Shown: positions 22,292 to 33,692 of the stretch, piece by piece
Position numbering within the stretch: position 1 is the first letter of the stretch
Layout: each line of letters begins with the position of its first letter
Assembly: GCF_900343025.1 (NCBI RefSeq)
Contig: NZ_OUND01000002.1
Span: 372,001 to 436,000 of the forward strand
DNA length: 64,000 nucleotides
Direction: 5' to 3'
Origin: Arsenophonus endosymbiont of Aleurodicus floccissimus
GTDB taxonomy: Bacteria > Pseudomonadota > Gammaproteobacteria > Enterobacterales > Enterobacteriaceae
Translations under genes and position numbers: made by a program
Notes under the pieces: generated by a model
Databases searched by the model: none
Seen by the model: only the letters and a program-made list of their open reading frames with translations
What the model was told of the DNA's origin: nothing

Positions 22292-22304
22292 TTAAAAATT
22301 TCTT

Positions 22305-23702
22305 AATTATCAACGGTGAACATCAATTTATTACTGGGATTCATCAATGCGGTAAGTCGTGTTGGGAGTGGGTGACGATGGAATTGATTTTCCAGTAAAT
22401 CCATCTGATAACCGGCAGTGTTAACAAAGAGCAAAAGATTCCCAGGTTGAGGTAAGTGAAGAAACGAAATCAATCGATTAGTAATGACATCTTCATCCAG
22501 GCAACTATACCCAGCAATCCATGCTTTCCCTCGTGATTGATTTTGAGCGTGATTACTGGATCGAAGATGGATTGGATCGATTAGAAATTCAGAATTAAAC
22601 CAGGTCTCGCAAGCACTTAAACTACTACCTTCAACAAATATAACAGAACTGTCATCGGTGTGAGGGCGGACTCGATATACTCAAAATACGCTTATGGCGC
22701 TCTGATTTACCAGGCTTCCTACCTGGCTCAATACAAAGTGTTAAACCTTCTTTACACAAAATATCAGATATACGCTCACCTACAGAGTCTTGACTCTCTA
22801 GAAATACTGTTAACCATTGTTCAGCATTGAGTTCACCATCATATGGGTAAAAGCATGCAGGAACCTTACCCGTACGATAATCTGCAAATTTTTGTGAGGA
22901 TAACCAAGTTTTGTAACGTTGACTTTCCACATACTGTACCGGTAACCCTCATCCGATATCGATAATTGGAGGATCTAATCCAAGGTTACGGGCGTATGTA
23001 ATTAACGGTAAGGCGTCAAGAAAAGCATTAGCCCTTGTTTCAGGGGCATAATCGCTGAGATAAAAATGAAAACCAGCAAGTTCTAGGTGCTTATTGGCTA
23101 CCAGCGAATGAAGAGCGATGATAATTTCATCGCTTAACACCAAAACGGCTGGAGCAGTTTGCATCTGGACGCAGTCGTAGCAATAGACTAATCTTTTCGA
23201 AATTTCCTCTCCAGATCTGAGCAAGTTCAATAATATCCCGTAGTTCCTGATAAGAATCTACCGCAATCCGCGCCCCCTTAAGAATCAGTTCCTGCAAGAA
23301 ATCACGCGTTTTGGCCGGCCCAGTTGCGCACTCAACTCCATGGCATCCAGCACATATGGCATCATATAACTCCTGGAGGCTGGAAACATCTGCACCAGCT
23401 CCAACAGATACTGCAGCTTGTAGGAGTGCCTATGATTTGTTAACTTTTACCCCCTAATAAAATTTACTTTTAATACCGAAACTCGCTGTAACCGCAGCCA
23501 TAGCTTTAAGATTATGAGCCACAGTATGCGGCCAGACGATATTGAGTGGCGAGCTATACATATCCGTTAAACTGGTAAGAATTTCTGGCGACTGTTGTAA
23601 CCAGTCACTAATTACTGAATCGAGGTAGGGAGGCAAATCTCTGGCAAAGTTTACCTGCCAGGAAGTTTTTTTGGGATTGGCAATGTTGAGTAGTGAAGAC
23701 AT
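22305..23702 (-). pseudogene. Fold-type III PLP decarboxylase (SbnH / Y4yA-like), degraded
   Basis: Alanine racemase-barrel decarboxylases of this type act on amino-acid or citryl-amino-acid intermediates; SbnH does so in staphyloferrin B synthesis. The N-terminus reads SLLNIANPKKTSWQVNFARD. The PLP Lys motif is FYxGVKVNKS at about 23455, with TAG on both sides of it. Next are GAGADVSSLQELYDAICAGC, LELAGFHFYLSDYAPETRAN (the open piece 22949-23230), CIEPGRKPGKSE, and the C-terminal AGYSCLDEDV and NTAGYQMDLLENQFHRHPLP near 22400. Full length is about 465 residues. Stops at about 23453 and 23435 and shifts near 23180, 22945 and 22675 break it. It precedes the SbnA-like gene by about 15 bases. 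Confidence 0.8.
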
Positions 23703-23712
23703 TTTTATTACC

Positions 23713-25848
23713 TCAAAAATTCACGGTTACTGAAGCAAGTAAGGTACGAGTACGAGGATCGCCTTGTGCAATCGTGCTGTAGGAAGCAACGCCTGCCCAG
23801 TAATGACGGTCAAACACATTCTGCACATCAAAACGGAAGGTAGCCGGAATACTATAAACTTGAGTTTTATAGGTAATCCCCATATCTACTATTATCCATG
23901 AACCAATGGACTGAGTGTTTGCATGATTGACATACTTTTTCCCGCTGTAATTGATTTGACTGTTCAGCGAAAGTCCATTTAATACTGGTAAGGCATATTT
24001 TACGCCTAGGTTGGCCTGTACTGGAGATACGCCAACAGGTTTATTACCTCGAACACTAGAGGTTGGTGATGTAGTCAGTTCAGCATCAATCAGTGAGAAA
24101 CTTCCTGTCATGCGTAGACCCTCCAGTGGTTCCCCTGAAAGATTCAGTTCGATCCCTCGGTTGCGTTGTTCATTGTTAGTGCTGAAGGTATTATTACCAT
24201 CAATTGCTCCACTTGGTTTTGTTATTTGGAAGAGTGCAAGGTTAATCAGAAGTTCACCTAGATTATATTTGAATCCGACTTCGTATTGGTTTGAGCGATA
24301 AGGTCGCATAACCTGGCCTGCATTCTTCGCAGTTCCAGGAGCTATATCGCCTTTACTAAGTCCTTCAATATAGTTTGCGTATAGTGACAAAGATTGCCAT
24401 GGTCGATAGACCAGTCCAAGCATTGTGGTAAAGGCCGATTCGTCATACGTCTAGGAGCGTTCTCCATTAGCGGAAAAATTATCGGAACGAACTCTTTGGA
24501 AGCGAATACCAGGGATAATATCAACACTGCCATCGAGAAGTGTAAGCGTATCGGCTAATGCCAGACCACTCAGTTGGTTTGAAGATATTTTGGGTACATG
24601 AGTTGGAGTAGGTGGTATAGTGACATCTTCTGCTGTTGGAGAGTAAATATTGGAATTAACCTTTTTTCCCCATGTACTAGCAACAGCTAGGCGATCATGA
24701 TAGTAGCTGGGCTGAAACGTCATCTCATGTTCTACTGGTCCGGTTGTAAAATAGCTCTTAGCGCCTGTTTCTAAAGTGTAACGATTTACATTAAACCGAA
24801 AATTAGTAATAGTTGATACTACATCTCCTCGTTCATTGATAATGTTTGGTGTTTGTTCCGATATGCTTGAGACGAAAGAACGACCACCCCCTGCGTTAGC
24901 AAAAAAAGTTACATTATCATTAATGTCTTATTCAGTATGAAGTAATACACCTTGGTCACGGATCTTCCACTACATTCCCTTTTGAGCAATCTTTGTCTTT
25001 CCATCCGGGGCTGCTGGAACATCAATATTGGGGGCAACAGTAAAAGATCGGTTAGGTGATTTTGCGTGCTGATATTGATCCAGTAAGTCAAGACATACCC
25101 GGAATCCACCTTTAGCTATAATCAAGTGCAAGTACGCCAAGAGCTGCATTTTTACTGGCATTATTTAGTGATAAATTACCACTATTGCCTCCGTCATTAA
25201 AACGGATTCCCCACATTTCACCATCTGGGTGTAACCATAATCGGTCAACATCGATGTAGGTGCCAAATTGGCTATCTGATTCCCAAGTTGTTGTGTAATC
25301 TGAGTAACATCTCTGTTGGTTGCGCGTTTAGTTACTGCATTGATTACGCCCCCAACACCGCCATTAGGTGACATACCGTAAAGCCCAGCACCTGGTCCCT
25401 TAAGCACTTCAACGCATTCAAAATATTGTGTTAAGAGTTGATAGTTAGGCGCTACACCATAAACACCATTGAGTGCGACTTCACCAATGTTACCTTCACC
25501 AAGCAGAAATCCCCTTATCATAAAGGAATCCAGAATACCGCCTGAAAGAGCGGTAACACGGACTGACGAATCGTGTTGAATGACATCGCCAAGCGTTTTG
25601 GCTTGACGATCCTTAATATATTTAGATGTGTAACCTTTGATACTAAAAGGGGTATTTTGTACGTTTTTATTTCCTAACAGGCCAATATTGGCTCGTTATA
25701 TAATATCGCCATCGTCAGTTGCATTTGATATTTTTCCGATAACAATAATTGGTTCCTCCTCTCTGGCAGCGCTCAACGTAATATGGGAAGTAAAGACAAA
25801 AGTAGTAAGATGGTATAGCAAAATAGTTTAAATACGATTTACTATCAT
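23713..25848 (-). pseudogene. TonB-dependent siderophore receptor, degraded
   Basis: Outer-membrane barrel for ferric siderophore import, about 700 residues. From the ATG at 25848 a signal peptide (with TAA at codon 7) leads to EEEPIIVIGK. The plug domain follows: NTPFSIKGYTSKYIKDRQAK, LGDVIQHDSSVRVTALSGG and LKGPGAGLYGMSPNGGVGG. Barrel pieces include ANYIEGLSKGDIAPGTAKNA and GIELNLSGEPLEGLRMTGSF. The C-terminus has FDVQNVFDRHYWAG and ends LLASVTVNF, with the terminal Phe expected for barrel assembly. The last 236 codons are open; upstream there are stops or shifts near 25680, 25200, 24910 and 24450. It sits between the NIS synthetase and the PLP decarboxylase. Confidence 0.88.
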
Positions 25849-25874
25849 CGCTTTATTCTCAGAAATCACTCTTA

Positions 25875-27725
25875 TCAGGCGAGCAGAGGGTTATTAAGGC
25901 CATGCTGTATACGGTAATCTGTATATTGCTGTAAATGCATTCTCATTAATGAACGCGTTAACAATGGATGATGCATGAAATGCTGTCGTTCCTGATCCCA
26001 TAATTGTTCATCAAGACGTGGGCGTAGTTCGTTGAAAACACGCTCTAGTTCTTCACCGAGAATGCTCCACATTCGGTTATCTGGAATGCGATAAAAGCCA
26101 GTCAAAAAACAAGCAAGTTTGTGTAAGTGACTAACAAAGCAAGCATCCACGACGAACGTTCTCACGGGTTCAATGTCATCTTCAAATACAGTGGATAGAA
26201 TACCAGGCCATGAATAAGGTTTAAGTTTATAACCTTGTTTACGAAGAGCAGGAGCCCAAGTGCGGCCATCACCAAAGTCACGAATAAGCATTGCCTGCGC
26301 CATACTTTTTCATCAACAAAATCTGAGTATTTTGTTGATGAGCCTCGAGAGTTATACCATAAATCAGATACATTGCCAGGACAGGTTTAAGCACAATATA
26401 CGCATAATTACGGAACCAGTTACTCGGATCCTGACCCGATAATTCAATAAATTCACTGACTATTGGTAGTGGTCGGTGAGGTAATTCGGTAAATAACGCC
26501 GCGACCGTTACTGCCAGTGTATTAGACTCTCTTTGCCAAGGTGATGTGTTGCGGAATACGACTGAAAGGAATTCACCTTCTGCATCATTTTTCCGTTCCG
26601 GATGAAGGAAATGCCATGCAGCCTCTTCACGAAAGCAATCAAGCATACCATCAAAGCCATTTTCCGCTTTTAAGATCGCATCAATGATTGTACTGATGCG
26701 TGGACCCATATGAATCGATTTAGCTTGCAAACTGCGCATTTCACTTGTCATCCAGATTGCGACTGGTAATTTGATAAAAGGCAATTTAGATGAGGCTGGT
26801 AGCATAGTCCTGAATGATATGGAAGGTGCTGTTTCAAGCATAGGGCCATCGGTCAGGAGTATTCCATCTTTAATTTCTTTTGCAAAATGTTTATGGATCC
26901 AGTATTTGAGATGCCATGGATGGAGAGGAAGGGGAAGCCACATTTCAGGTTCTAATTCTTCATTTTTCAACCACTCACACCATATCGGCCAAGTATCACG
27001 AAAAACCTCCGAAAGCCATTGATGAATATCTTTAACATGAGGCATTTTTTCGCAATAGCTCATGTCTGCTCATAAAGCCTCTATACGAAGGGTAACTCGA
27101 GCACCAAATTCGGCAGATAAATCTTCAATATCCTGCTCATTCAATCCTGGACGAAATTTCCAGGTTGGATAGTAGGATGTCCTTCTAGTGCTTCCCATTG
27201 ATCGAGGAGAGTCGCTCCATTACGTATATCATGGTGTGCCCTTACCCATTTGGTAAAAAATCTTTCATAATCTTTTTCCATCTTTTTGGCAATAGTTGCT
27301 CGCCAATTCTTCCTGTGTTTTCTAGCCATTCTGTCATTGTGGATGCTATTTGTGACATCATCATTGAATTGGTTTATCCCTTCCATGGTTGGCCTGAAAT
27401 CAAGATCATTTAGGATAATGTCAATCAAATATTCATGTGTTTGAATTTGTACCTTATGGCCATTGGAACTTTCAAGGAATATATTCCCTTTATTAATAAC
27501 TGTATTGGCTGGATAAATTGTTGTTTTTTCAAAATGAAGTTTGCTAATACCATCAGAAAGAGGGTATGAAATCTGATTATTAGAAATAATAACTCGTGTT
27601 ACATCCAATAACTTTTCTGCAAAAAAGCATCGGACTATTCTGGTCAGTGCGTTGCGCATTGAATAATCAAATAAATTGGGATGATTATTCTTATTCGTGC
27701 TTAATTTCCCTGGCTGTTCCATCAT
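25875..27725 (-). pseudogene. IucA/IucC-family NRPS-independent siderophore synthetase, degraded
   Basis: NIS synthetases adenylate a carboxylate such as citrate and join it to an amine or alcohol. The N-terminal piece (27141-27725) begins MMEQPGKLSTNKNN. The conserved GHP motif of the ATP site is split by a shift at about 27185: EGHPT in one frame, then YPTWKFRPGLNEQDIEDL in the next. The middle piece (26278-27063) has WLPLPLHPWHLKYWIHKHF, SISFRTMLPASSKLPFIKLP and SPWQRESNTLAVTVAALFTE. The C-terminal piece (25875-26303) has MLIRDFGDGRTWAP and NRMWSILGEELERVF. The length of about 615 residues is normal. This is the only NIS synthetase seen and is the first gene after the Fur-box-like site. 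Confidence 0.9.
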
Positions 27726-27857
27726 TTTCTCTTTCTAGGTTAGAGTGTTGAAACTATAAAGATCATACTTTTTGAAAAAAATAATACTAATCACGTTACG
27801 AGTCTTGAAAAATTCAAGTCACTAAGTTAGCATCAAAATTAATCCATACAAAAAATA

Positions 27858-27882
27858 CTAAATATCATTATCATTCGTACGA
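27858..27882. promoter_or_regulatory. Fur-box-like operator between divergent siderophore genes
   Basis: AATATCATTATCATTCGTA (27861-27879) contains ATCATTATCATT, which is the core of the reverse of the classic Fur consensus GATAATGATAATCATTATC. It lies in the 165-base gap between the leftward synthetase operon and the rightward CitE-like gene, where one iron-responsive operator could control both. No experimental support is possible from sequence alone. Confidence 0.65.
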
Positions 27883-27889
27883 TCTATTA

Positions 27890-28788
27890 TTGTGGCCAGT
27901 TTGCAAAATGGATAAAATTAATTTATTATCAAAAAATCAGGTGGTTTTTATAAAGGAAGATGTCACATATCTTTTTGTCCTTGCAAATAAAAAGGAGTTA
28001 TTCACTAAAGCTCTTGAATGTGGTGTAGACGTAATAATTATTGACCTAGAAGACTCTGTTCACCCTTCAGAAAAAACTCATGGGCGTGAGAATATTGTGA
28101 GTTGGTTTGCTGCTGTGAATAGGGAGTTGATTACAACGAAAATTTATATCAAGATTAACCATCCCGAATGTGTTGACTTTATTCACGATGTAGAAATGCT
28201 AAATTCACTAGTGGTGAGCTTCGATAACAGGTATTATGGTGCCCAAAATGGAATCTGGCAATACGATAGATAAAATAAAAAATCATTTAACAGATAAACT
28301 GACAGAACTCCCATTTATTGGCATCATCGAAACAGTCTGAGGAGTATACTACTCTTACGCTATTGCTACAAGTGGTATTACAAGAATAGCATTTGGCTCT
28401 CTGGATTATTCTCTGGATATAAATTGTCAGCAAACGTCGGATGCATTTCTTTACGCACGGAGCCAGATTGTTGTAGCCTCACGTGTTGCTAATCTTTCCG
28501 CTCCAATTGATTGTGTTACCCCTATTTTTTTTCATCCGAGACTTTGTCTGTTGATGCACAGCATGCTAAACCGTTGGGTTTTAGTGCGAAATTATGTATT
28601 CATCCAAAACAAGTTTCTATTATAGCTAAAGTGTTCTCGCCGAGTGAGGAGCAAAAACAATGGGCCAATAGGGTTATTGAGCAATCGAAAGATAATTATG
28701 CTTTTCAGGTAGAAGGGGTTATGGTCGATTTACCATTGATAAAGCAGGCTTCACGTCTATTGGGAAAAGGTGACAGAAAATTTAAATA
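27890..28788 (+). pseudogene. CitE-like / HpcH-HpaI-type lyase, degraded
   Basis: CitE-like lyases have a TIM barrel that binds Mg and acts on acyl-CoA or carboxylate substrates. SbnG, a distantly related aldolase-fold protein, makes citrate for staphyloferrin B. The N-terminus has TYLFVLANKKELFTKALECG and VIIIDLEDSVHPSEKTHGRE. The middle (frame-shifted at about 28250, stop near 28338) reads FIGIIET and then RIAFGSLDYSLDINC. The C-terminus has KPLGFSAKLCIHPKQVSIIA, a hallmark of CitE, then QWANRVIEQ. A third shift is near 28530. It reads away from the siderophore operon across the Fur-box-like site. Supplying citrate or another carboxylate to the NIS synthetase is an inference. Confidence 0.78.
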
Positions 28789-28899
28789 AAAATAATTACT
28801 GAAAAGAGATAATAAGCAAGGATCATTCACATATGGTCAATATTGTACGTCAAGTATGCAAGCGGTTTGACATTATTGTTTTTTACTAAGCCATCAATA

Positions 28900-29576
28900 A
28901 ATAGCACAGCGTAACAATACGCTAACTTTAAATTCCAGTCTGACTGTTTCAACCATTAACTAGTCAGCTAGGAAAATTTTGAGCTAGGAATTAAAGGTAT
29001 TGCGATGGATAATGGTGTCGATTATTCATTAGCACTATTTGAGATCCGGCAGAATAACTTTAACTAATTAGATTGTAATGCTCCGCGACGTCCGAATGGT
29101 GCCAGGGTTTATTATGATATTGATGGTATTAAAACCCGAGGTTTTGAAGTTGAAGTCAGCGGTCAGATCACCGATGATTGGAAAATTTATGCCGGTTATA
29201 CCCAGTTCCGAGGTATATATTAGGATGGTAAACGTATCAAATAGAGAAAGGTCAAATAGATTATTTAAACTGTTTTCAACTTATACTTTGCCAGGTGTGA
29301 TGAGCAATCTAACGATTGGCGGTGGTGTTAACTGGTAAGATCAGACTGGGCAACTACTCGATGAGCCTGGTAAGAAATCAGTTAAAGCTGAACAAGCAAG
29401 CTTTGCTGTTGTTAACTTGATGGGGCGTTATCAATTTACACCGGCGCTTTCGCTAATGGTTAATTTGAATAATCTGTTTGATAAAATTTATTACAGGCAA
29501 TTGCTTGATTACAAACAATATTACTATGGTGGTGCTCCTCGTAATATTGAAGCAACACTCAATTATCAGTTTTAAT
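28900..29576 (+). pseudogene. TonB-dependent siderophore receptor, C-terminal remnant
   Basis: Only the last third of a barrel protein remains. ELGIKGIAMDNGVDYSLALF and EIRQNNFN are followed by ARVYYDIDGIKTRGFEVEVS and DDWKIYAGYTQFR, then LTIGGGVNW, VNLMGRYQFTPALSLMVNLN, NLFDKIYYRQL and the end IEATLNYQF with a terminal Phe. Stops occur at about 29068, 29221 and 29336, with shifts between. The spacing of the motifs matches FhuE/FpvA-type receptors. The plug domain and most strands are missing, and the upstream 28790-28900 shows none of them. It precedes the ABC importer genes, so it was probably the outer-membrane partner of that system. Confidence 0.8.
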
Positions 29577-29604
29577 TAAATAATAGATTTAAAGGTTATT
29601 AATA

Positions 29605-30651
29605 ATGGTACTGCTGCGACAACGATTAATATTTTATAAAATGGGGTTTACAGTACCATTGATGTTAATGATAATTTTATTAACAGCTTGTGATAGACTG
29701 CCAGTAGTAAGCAATTTAGCATCAGAGACTATAGGTTATCCTAAAACTATCATTACCGCACTTGGCAAAGCGGAAATTGACCAATCACCGCGACGGATTG
29801 CGGCATTGGGAAGCGGTAGTGAGGATATCTTATTAGCCCTTGGGATCGTGCCTATTGCGATTGAGTCACATTATTGGGGTAATGATAGACAAGGATATTT
29901 ACCCTGGTTTAAGGAAGAAATTAAACGGCGTGGCGCCAGGTTACCTATTATCATTGAAATGTATACAGAATTGGATATAGAAAAATTATTAAATTAAAAC
30001 TTGATTTAATTCTGGCAACCCAATCAGGTATCACCCAAGCGGATTTTAATGCGTTATTTTATTTTGCTCTGGTGGTGGCATATCTAGATAAACCCTGGCA
30101 GACAACACCGCAACAGCAAATTAAGTTAATTGCTAATGCATTAAATAAAAACAACCGCAGGGAAAAAAATTGAGCGCTGAACTTGATGCGATGTTAGTCG
30201 CAGCCTGTCATCGTATCCCTAATATACAAAACTATCAATTTGCTTATATTAAGGCTCGGACGACAGCGAATACTTTATCCATTTATGTAAAAAATGATCC
30301 ATGGGTGGATACATTGGTTCATATTGGTTTGTTATTATTGGCACTGGCAAAAATCGTCACGGCTCTTTTTGTTAGTTTTGCTGTCAATATTGGTTTGGAA
30401 AATGCTGATTTACTGAATGATGCTGATATTTTGTTGACCTGGTATAACAGCGAAAAAGAGCGATAACAAACTGAATCTCAGCCGCTATTTCAATCGATAC
30501 GGGCAGTTCGTCAGGGAGTTTATATTCCATTAACGGGGATCAAGCGCTTGTCATGTCTATGTCGTATGGCTCGCCACTCAGTTTACGTTGGGGATTACTA
30601 AAATTTATGTCATTACTGCAGCAGGAGTTAGCCAAGCATCATAAATTCTAA
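29605..30651 (+). pseudogene. Iron-siderophore ABC transporter substrate-binding lipoprotein, degraded
   Basis: The N-terminal signal has lipobox LLTACD, so the mature protein would be anchored to the inner membrane by Cys. The first 130 codons include IAALGSGSEDILLALGIVPI and LPWFKEEIKRRGARLP. After a shift near 29995, LKLDLILATQSGITQADFNA continues in another frame, then a stop near 30172, the piece 30170-30466, and a C-terminal helix SLLQQELAKHHKF. The text matches class III iron-siderophore binding proteins of about 340 residues. It is followed at once by two FecCD permeases and an ATPase. Confidence 0.85.
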
Positions 30652-30654
30652 GCA

Positions 30655-31640
30655 GCGTATTTCCCGGGTATTGGGATTAATATTAATGTTGCTATTAACC
30701 TGCCTTTGTATTCTGGCCAGTTTAAGTTTTGGTTCAAAACCCGTACCGTTATCAGTAGTTTGGCAACATTATTGGTTTAACAGTCAAGTTAATTATTATG
30801 ATTTAATCATTGAGGCACTAGAGTCCCGTACTTTTATTGGATTAATGGCGGGGGCAGCGTTAGCAGGTGCAGTGACGCAAGGATGACTGTGTAATCCGCT
30901 TGGCGATCCTGGTTTATTAGGCATCAATGCCGGTGCAGCAGCGGCAGTGGTTTTTTGCTCTTTAGTGCCATTACTAACTAATGTCTCTCATTTTTGGGCA
31001 GCTTTTGTTGGCGCTAATTTATCCACTTTATTGTTTTATTTTCTGAGTGGTAGTCGCCTTAATACTAACCCGGTAAGGCTAATTTTAACCGGCGTCGCTA
31101 TCAATGTTTATTGGCGATAGTGCAAGGCATTGTTCTAATCAACCCACAAGCGATGGATAGTTATCGTTTTTGGGATCGTGGGCGCTTTAAATGCAGTATC
31201 GTTAATAGAGGTTGGTTGGTTAATCCCTTATTTATTATTGGCTATTATCTTAACATTTTCACTGAGTGCAGCATTAAATATTATGGTCTTTGGTGACGGT
31301 ATTGTGCATTCTCTGCGTGGTAATGTCGCGCGTACCCGCCTATTTGTCGCTATTAAGTGTTAGTATGCTGGCGGCTGTTGCAATCGTAATGGCTGGGCCG
31401 ATCACTTTTGTTGGTTTAGTCGTGCCACATTTAATGCGAGCCTGGATAGGTAGTGATTTTCGTTGGTTATTGCCTTATAGCATGTTAGCAGGCTCATGTT
31501 TGTTATTAATATCTGATGTGATAGCACGACTAGTCATTGCGCCAGAAGAAGTAATGGTTGGTATTATTACCGCGGTAGTTGGTGCCCCTTCACTTTATTG
31601 GGTAGTCAAAAAACCAACTGATAGCAGGATGGTAGAATAA
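30655..31640 (+). pseudogene. FecCD-family ABC permease 1, degraded
   Basis: Inner-membrane subunit of an iron-siderophore importer. Seen: VLGLILMLLLTCLCILASLS (first helix) and FIGLMAGAALAGAVTQG, then a TGA in place of a codon just before the family motif NPLGDPGLLGINAGAAAAVV. LNTNPVRLILTGVAI follows, then a stop near 31120, shifts around 31180 and 31350, and an open C-terminal part with AGPITFVGLVVPHLMRAWIG. It ends at TAA 31638-31640, three bases before the second permease. Confidence 0.88.
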
Positions 31641-31643
31641 AGT

Positions 31644-32690
31644 ATGATGCAGATCGATTTGTCAGCTAATCAAACGGGCACTAAAACATTTGGCATAGGA
31701 AATATACGATTTATTGCTCCTTTATGGCAGACGTCCAGTAGAATTTTATTCTTATTTATTTTGTTAGTTTTATTTTTATATCTGGTTTTAGCCTTTGGCC
31801 GGGAAGGGATAGATAATCCTTGGTTAGAGATGAACACCCGTTATCAGCAATTTATTCTATTACAGATCCGTTTACCTAGAGCATTAGTTGCTATCAGTGC
31901 GAGTATGACGCTGGCGCTTTCAGGCGCGCTTTTTCAGATCACTACGCGTAATGCATTAGGCAGTCCAGATATTATTAGTATTAATGCCGGAGCAGAGGTT
32001 GGCATTATGGCGGCGTTACTATTCTAGCCTGGTGTTTTACCTATTCCTGTTGGCGCGTTAATAGGGGCTGTTGTTGCGGTATTATTGGTTTATGTTGCTA
32101 ATAGCGTCGTAAATGGCGAAATACAGACGGCTAAAATTGTGCTTTCAGGTATTGCTGTAGTTGCTTTATGTATGGCGTTAGTTGATTTCGCCATTTCAAA
32201 TACCCGTACTGAGCAGGCGCAACAAATCCGGTCACTGTTAAGTGGCAGTTTGGCTAATCGGGGTTGGCAGGATGTTGTGCTGATCAGTAGTATGTTGGTT
32301 TTTATGCCAATTCTGTTTTGGTTGGCTAAGCAGTTGAACTATATTAGTTTAGGTAATGATGTCGCTATTACATTTGGTGTTCCTGTTCGATTGGTGCAAA
32401 TTATCAGCATACTATTAGCGATTATTTTTGCCATCCTATCAGTATTGGTTGTTGGGCCGGTTGCTTTTGTTGCGCTAGCAGCATCGCAAATTGCCCGGCG
32501 ACTTATTTTGTATAAAGGTGTAGCACTATTTTGTTCTATGCTAGTTGGCGCTTTATTAATGTTGAGCGCTGATTTTATTACTCTAATATTGCCAACGCCT
32601 GGGCGTTTAACGGTAGGTTTGGTCACGGCAGTTATTGGTGGGATTTATTTAATGTACTTATTGTATATAGAATTTAGGAGAATAGGCTAA
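31644..32690 (+). pseudogene. FecCD-family ABC permease 2, single in-frame stop
   Basis: The second permease subunit, almost intact: 348 codons in one frame broken only by TAG at 32025-32027. Motifs are LRLPRALVAI-like LQIRLPRALVAISASMTLAL, RNALGSPDIISINAGAEVGI, IVLSGIAVVALCMALVDFAI and VGPVAFVALAASQIARRLIL. Several helices are evident. TAATG at its end joins it to the ATPase gene. If read without the stop, it would be a full-length FecCD protein. Confidence 0.88.
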
Positions 32691-33507
32691 TGGTATCATC
32701 TACTCATTCTCCCTTTGTTGCTTCACGGCTTACAGCCCATGATGTCTCTGTTGGATATGGCAAAAAAAGCATTATTAAAGATGTAAATATAGCTATTTAT
32801 GATAACGAATTTAGTGTCATTATCGGACCTAACGGCTGTGGTAAATCAACTTTATTAAAAACCTTTAGTCGTATTATGTAGCCGCAGTCTGGTGAAATAC
32901 GATTAGATGGTAATGATGTTTTCCATGCTAAAGCTCATTATTAGCACAAGGCGCTGTTATCACTGAACCATTGACTATCTATGAACTCGTTTCATGCGGA
33001 CGTTATCATTATCAATCTTTTTTATTACAGTGGTCAGCTGAAGATGAACGGGCGGTACATGATGCACTAAAGGCGGTAGATCTTTGGCCTATGGCGCAAA
33101 AATTAGTCAGTGAATTATCAGGCGGTCAGCGTCAGCGAGTCTGGTTTGCGATGACACTTACTTAACAGACCCCCATCATTTTATTAGATGAACCAACAAC
33201 CTATTTAGATATAGGCCATCAAATTGAAATGCTTGATCTTTGTCAACGTTTGCATCAGCAAGGAAAAACGTTATTGTTGGTACTGCATGACATTAACCTG
33301 GCTTTACGTTATGCCTCGCGTCTAATTATGATGAAAGAGGGGCAAATCTATGCTGAAGGAAAACCTGAAAAAATTATTACTGAACAGAATATTAAAAATG
33401 TATTTGGTTTACCATGCCGAATTATTTCAGATCCTGAATCGGGTAAACCATTAATTATTCCAAAATATAAAATAAATAATCGCCAGAATATTTTTTTATA
33501 TTTTTAG
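32690..33507 (+). pseudogene. Iron-siderophore ABC transporter ATPase, degraded
   Basis: ABC ATPase of the FecE/FepC group. Walker A GPNGCGKSTLLKTFSRIM is followed at once by TAG (32879-32881). After a shift near 32940 come TIYELVSCGRYHYQSFLLQW and the ABC signature LSGGQRQRVWFAM. A TAA (33163-33165) precedes Walker B IILLDEPTTYLDIGHQIEML and the switch His in LLLVLHDINLAL. The C-terminus continues to 33507. All catalytic motifs survive as text, but two stops and one shift separate them. Confidence 0.88.
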
Positions 33508-33545
33508 GATTGAAAATAAAAAATTGGGAAATATGGCATGGGAAA

Positions 33546-33586
33546 TCAAAAAACCTTACTTATTATTAAAGTGAGGTTTTTTTGTT
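33546..33586 (+). terminator. Rho-independent terminator after the iron importer operon
   Basis: AAAACCTTACTT and AAGTGAGGTTTT pair around a short TATTATTA loop, followed by a run of T (33574-33582). It sits 40 bases past the ATPase stop. The flanking A run means it may also work leftward. Confidence 0.75.
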
Positions 33587-33692
33587 AAAATATATGCTGC
33601 TTAGAGAAGAGTGTTAGAATCAGTATATTGTATCCCAAATATTTAACATCGGATGGCTAACGGTTTATTGGCGGATCAATGTAGGAATAAAA

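Noticed and set aside
22011..22295. 94-codon plus-strand frame
   Set aside because: Antisense to the SbnA-like gene, whose motifs are clear.
24011..24301. 96-codon plus-strand frame
   Set aside because: Shadow of the TonB receptor barrel on the other strand.
32339..32626. 95-codon minus-strand frame
   Set aside because: Antisense to permease 2, which has full family motifs.
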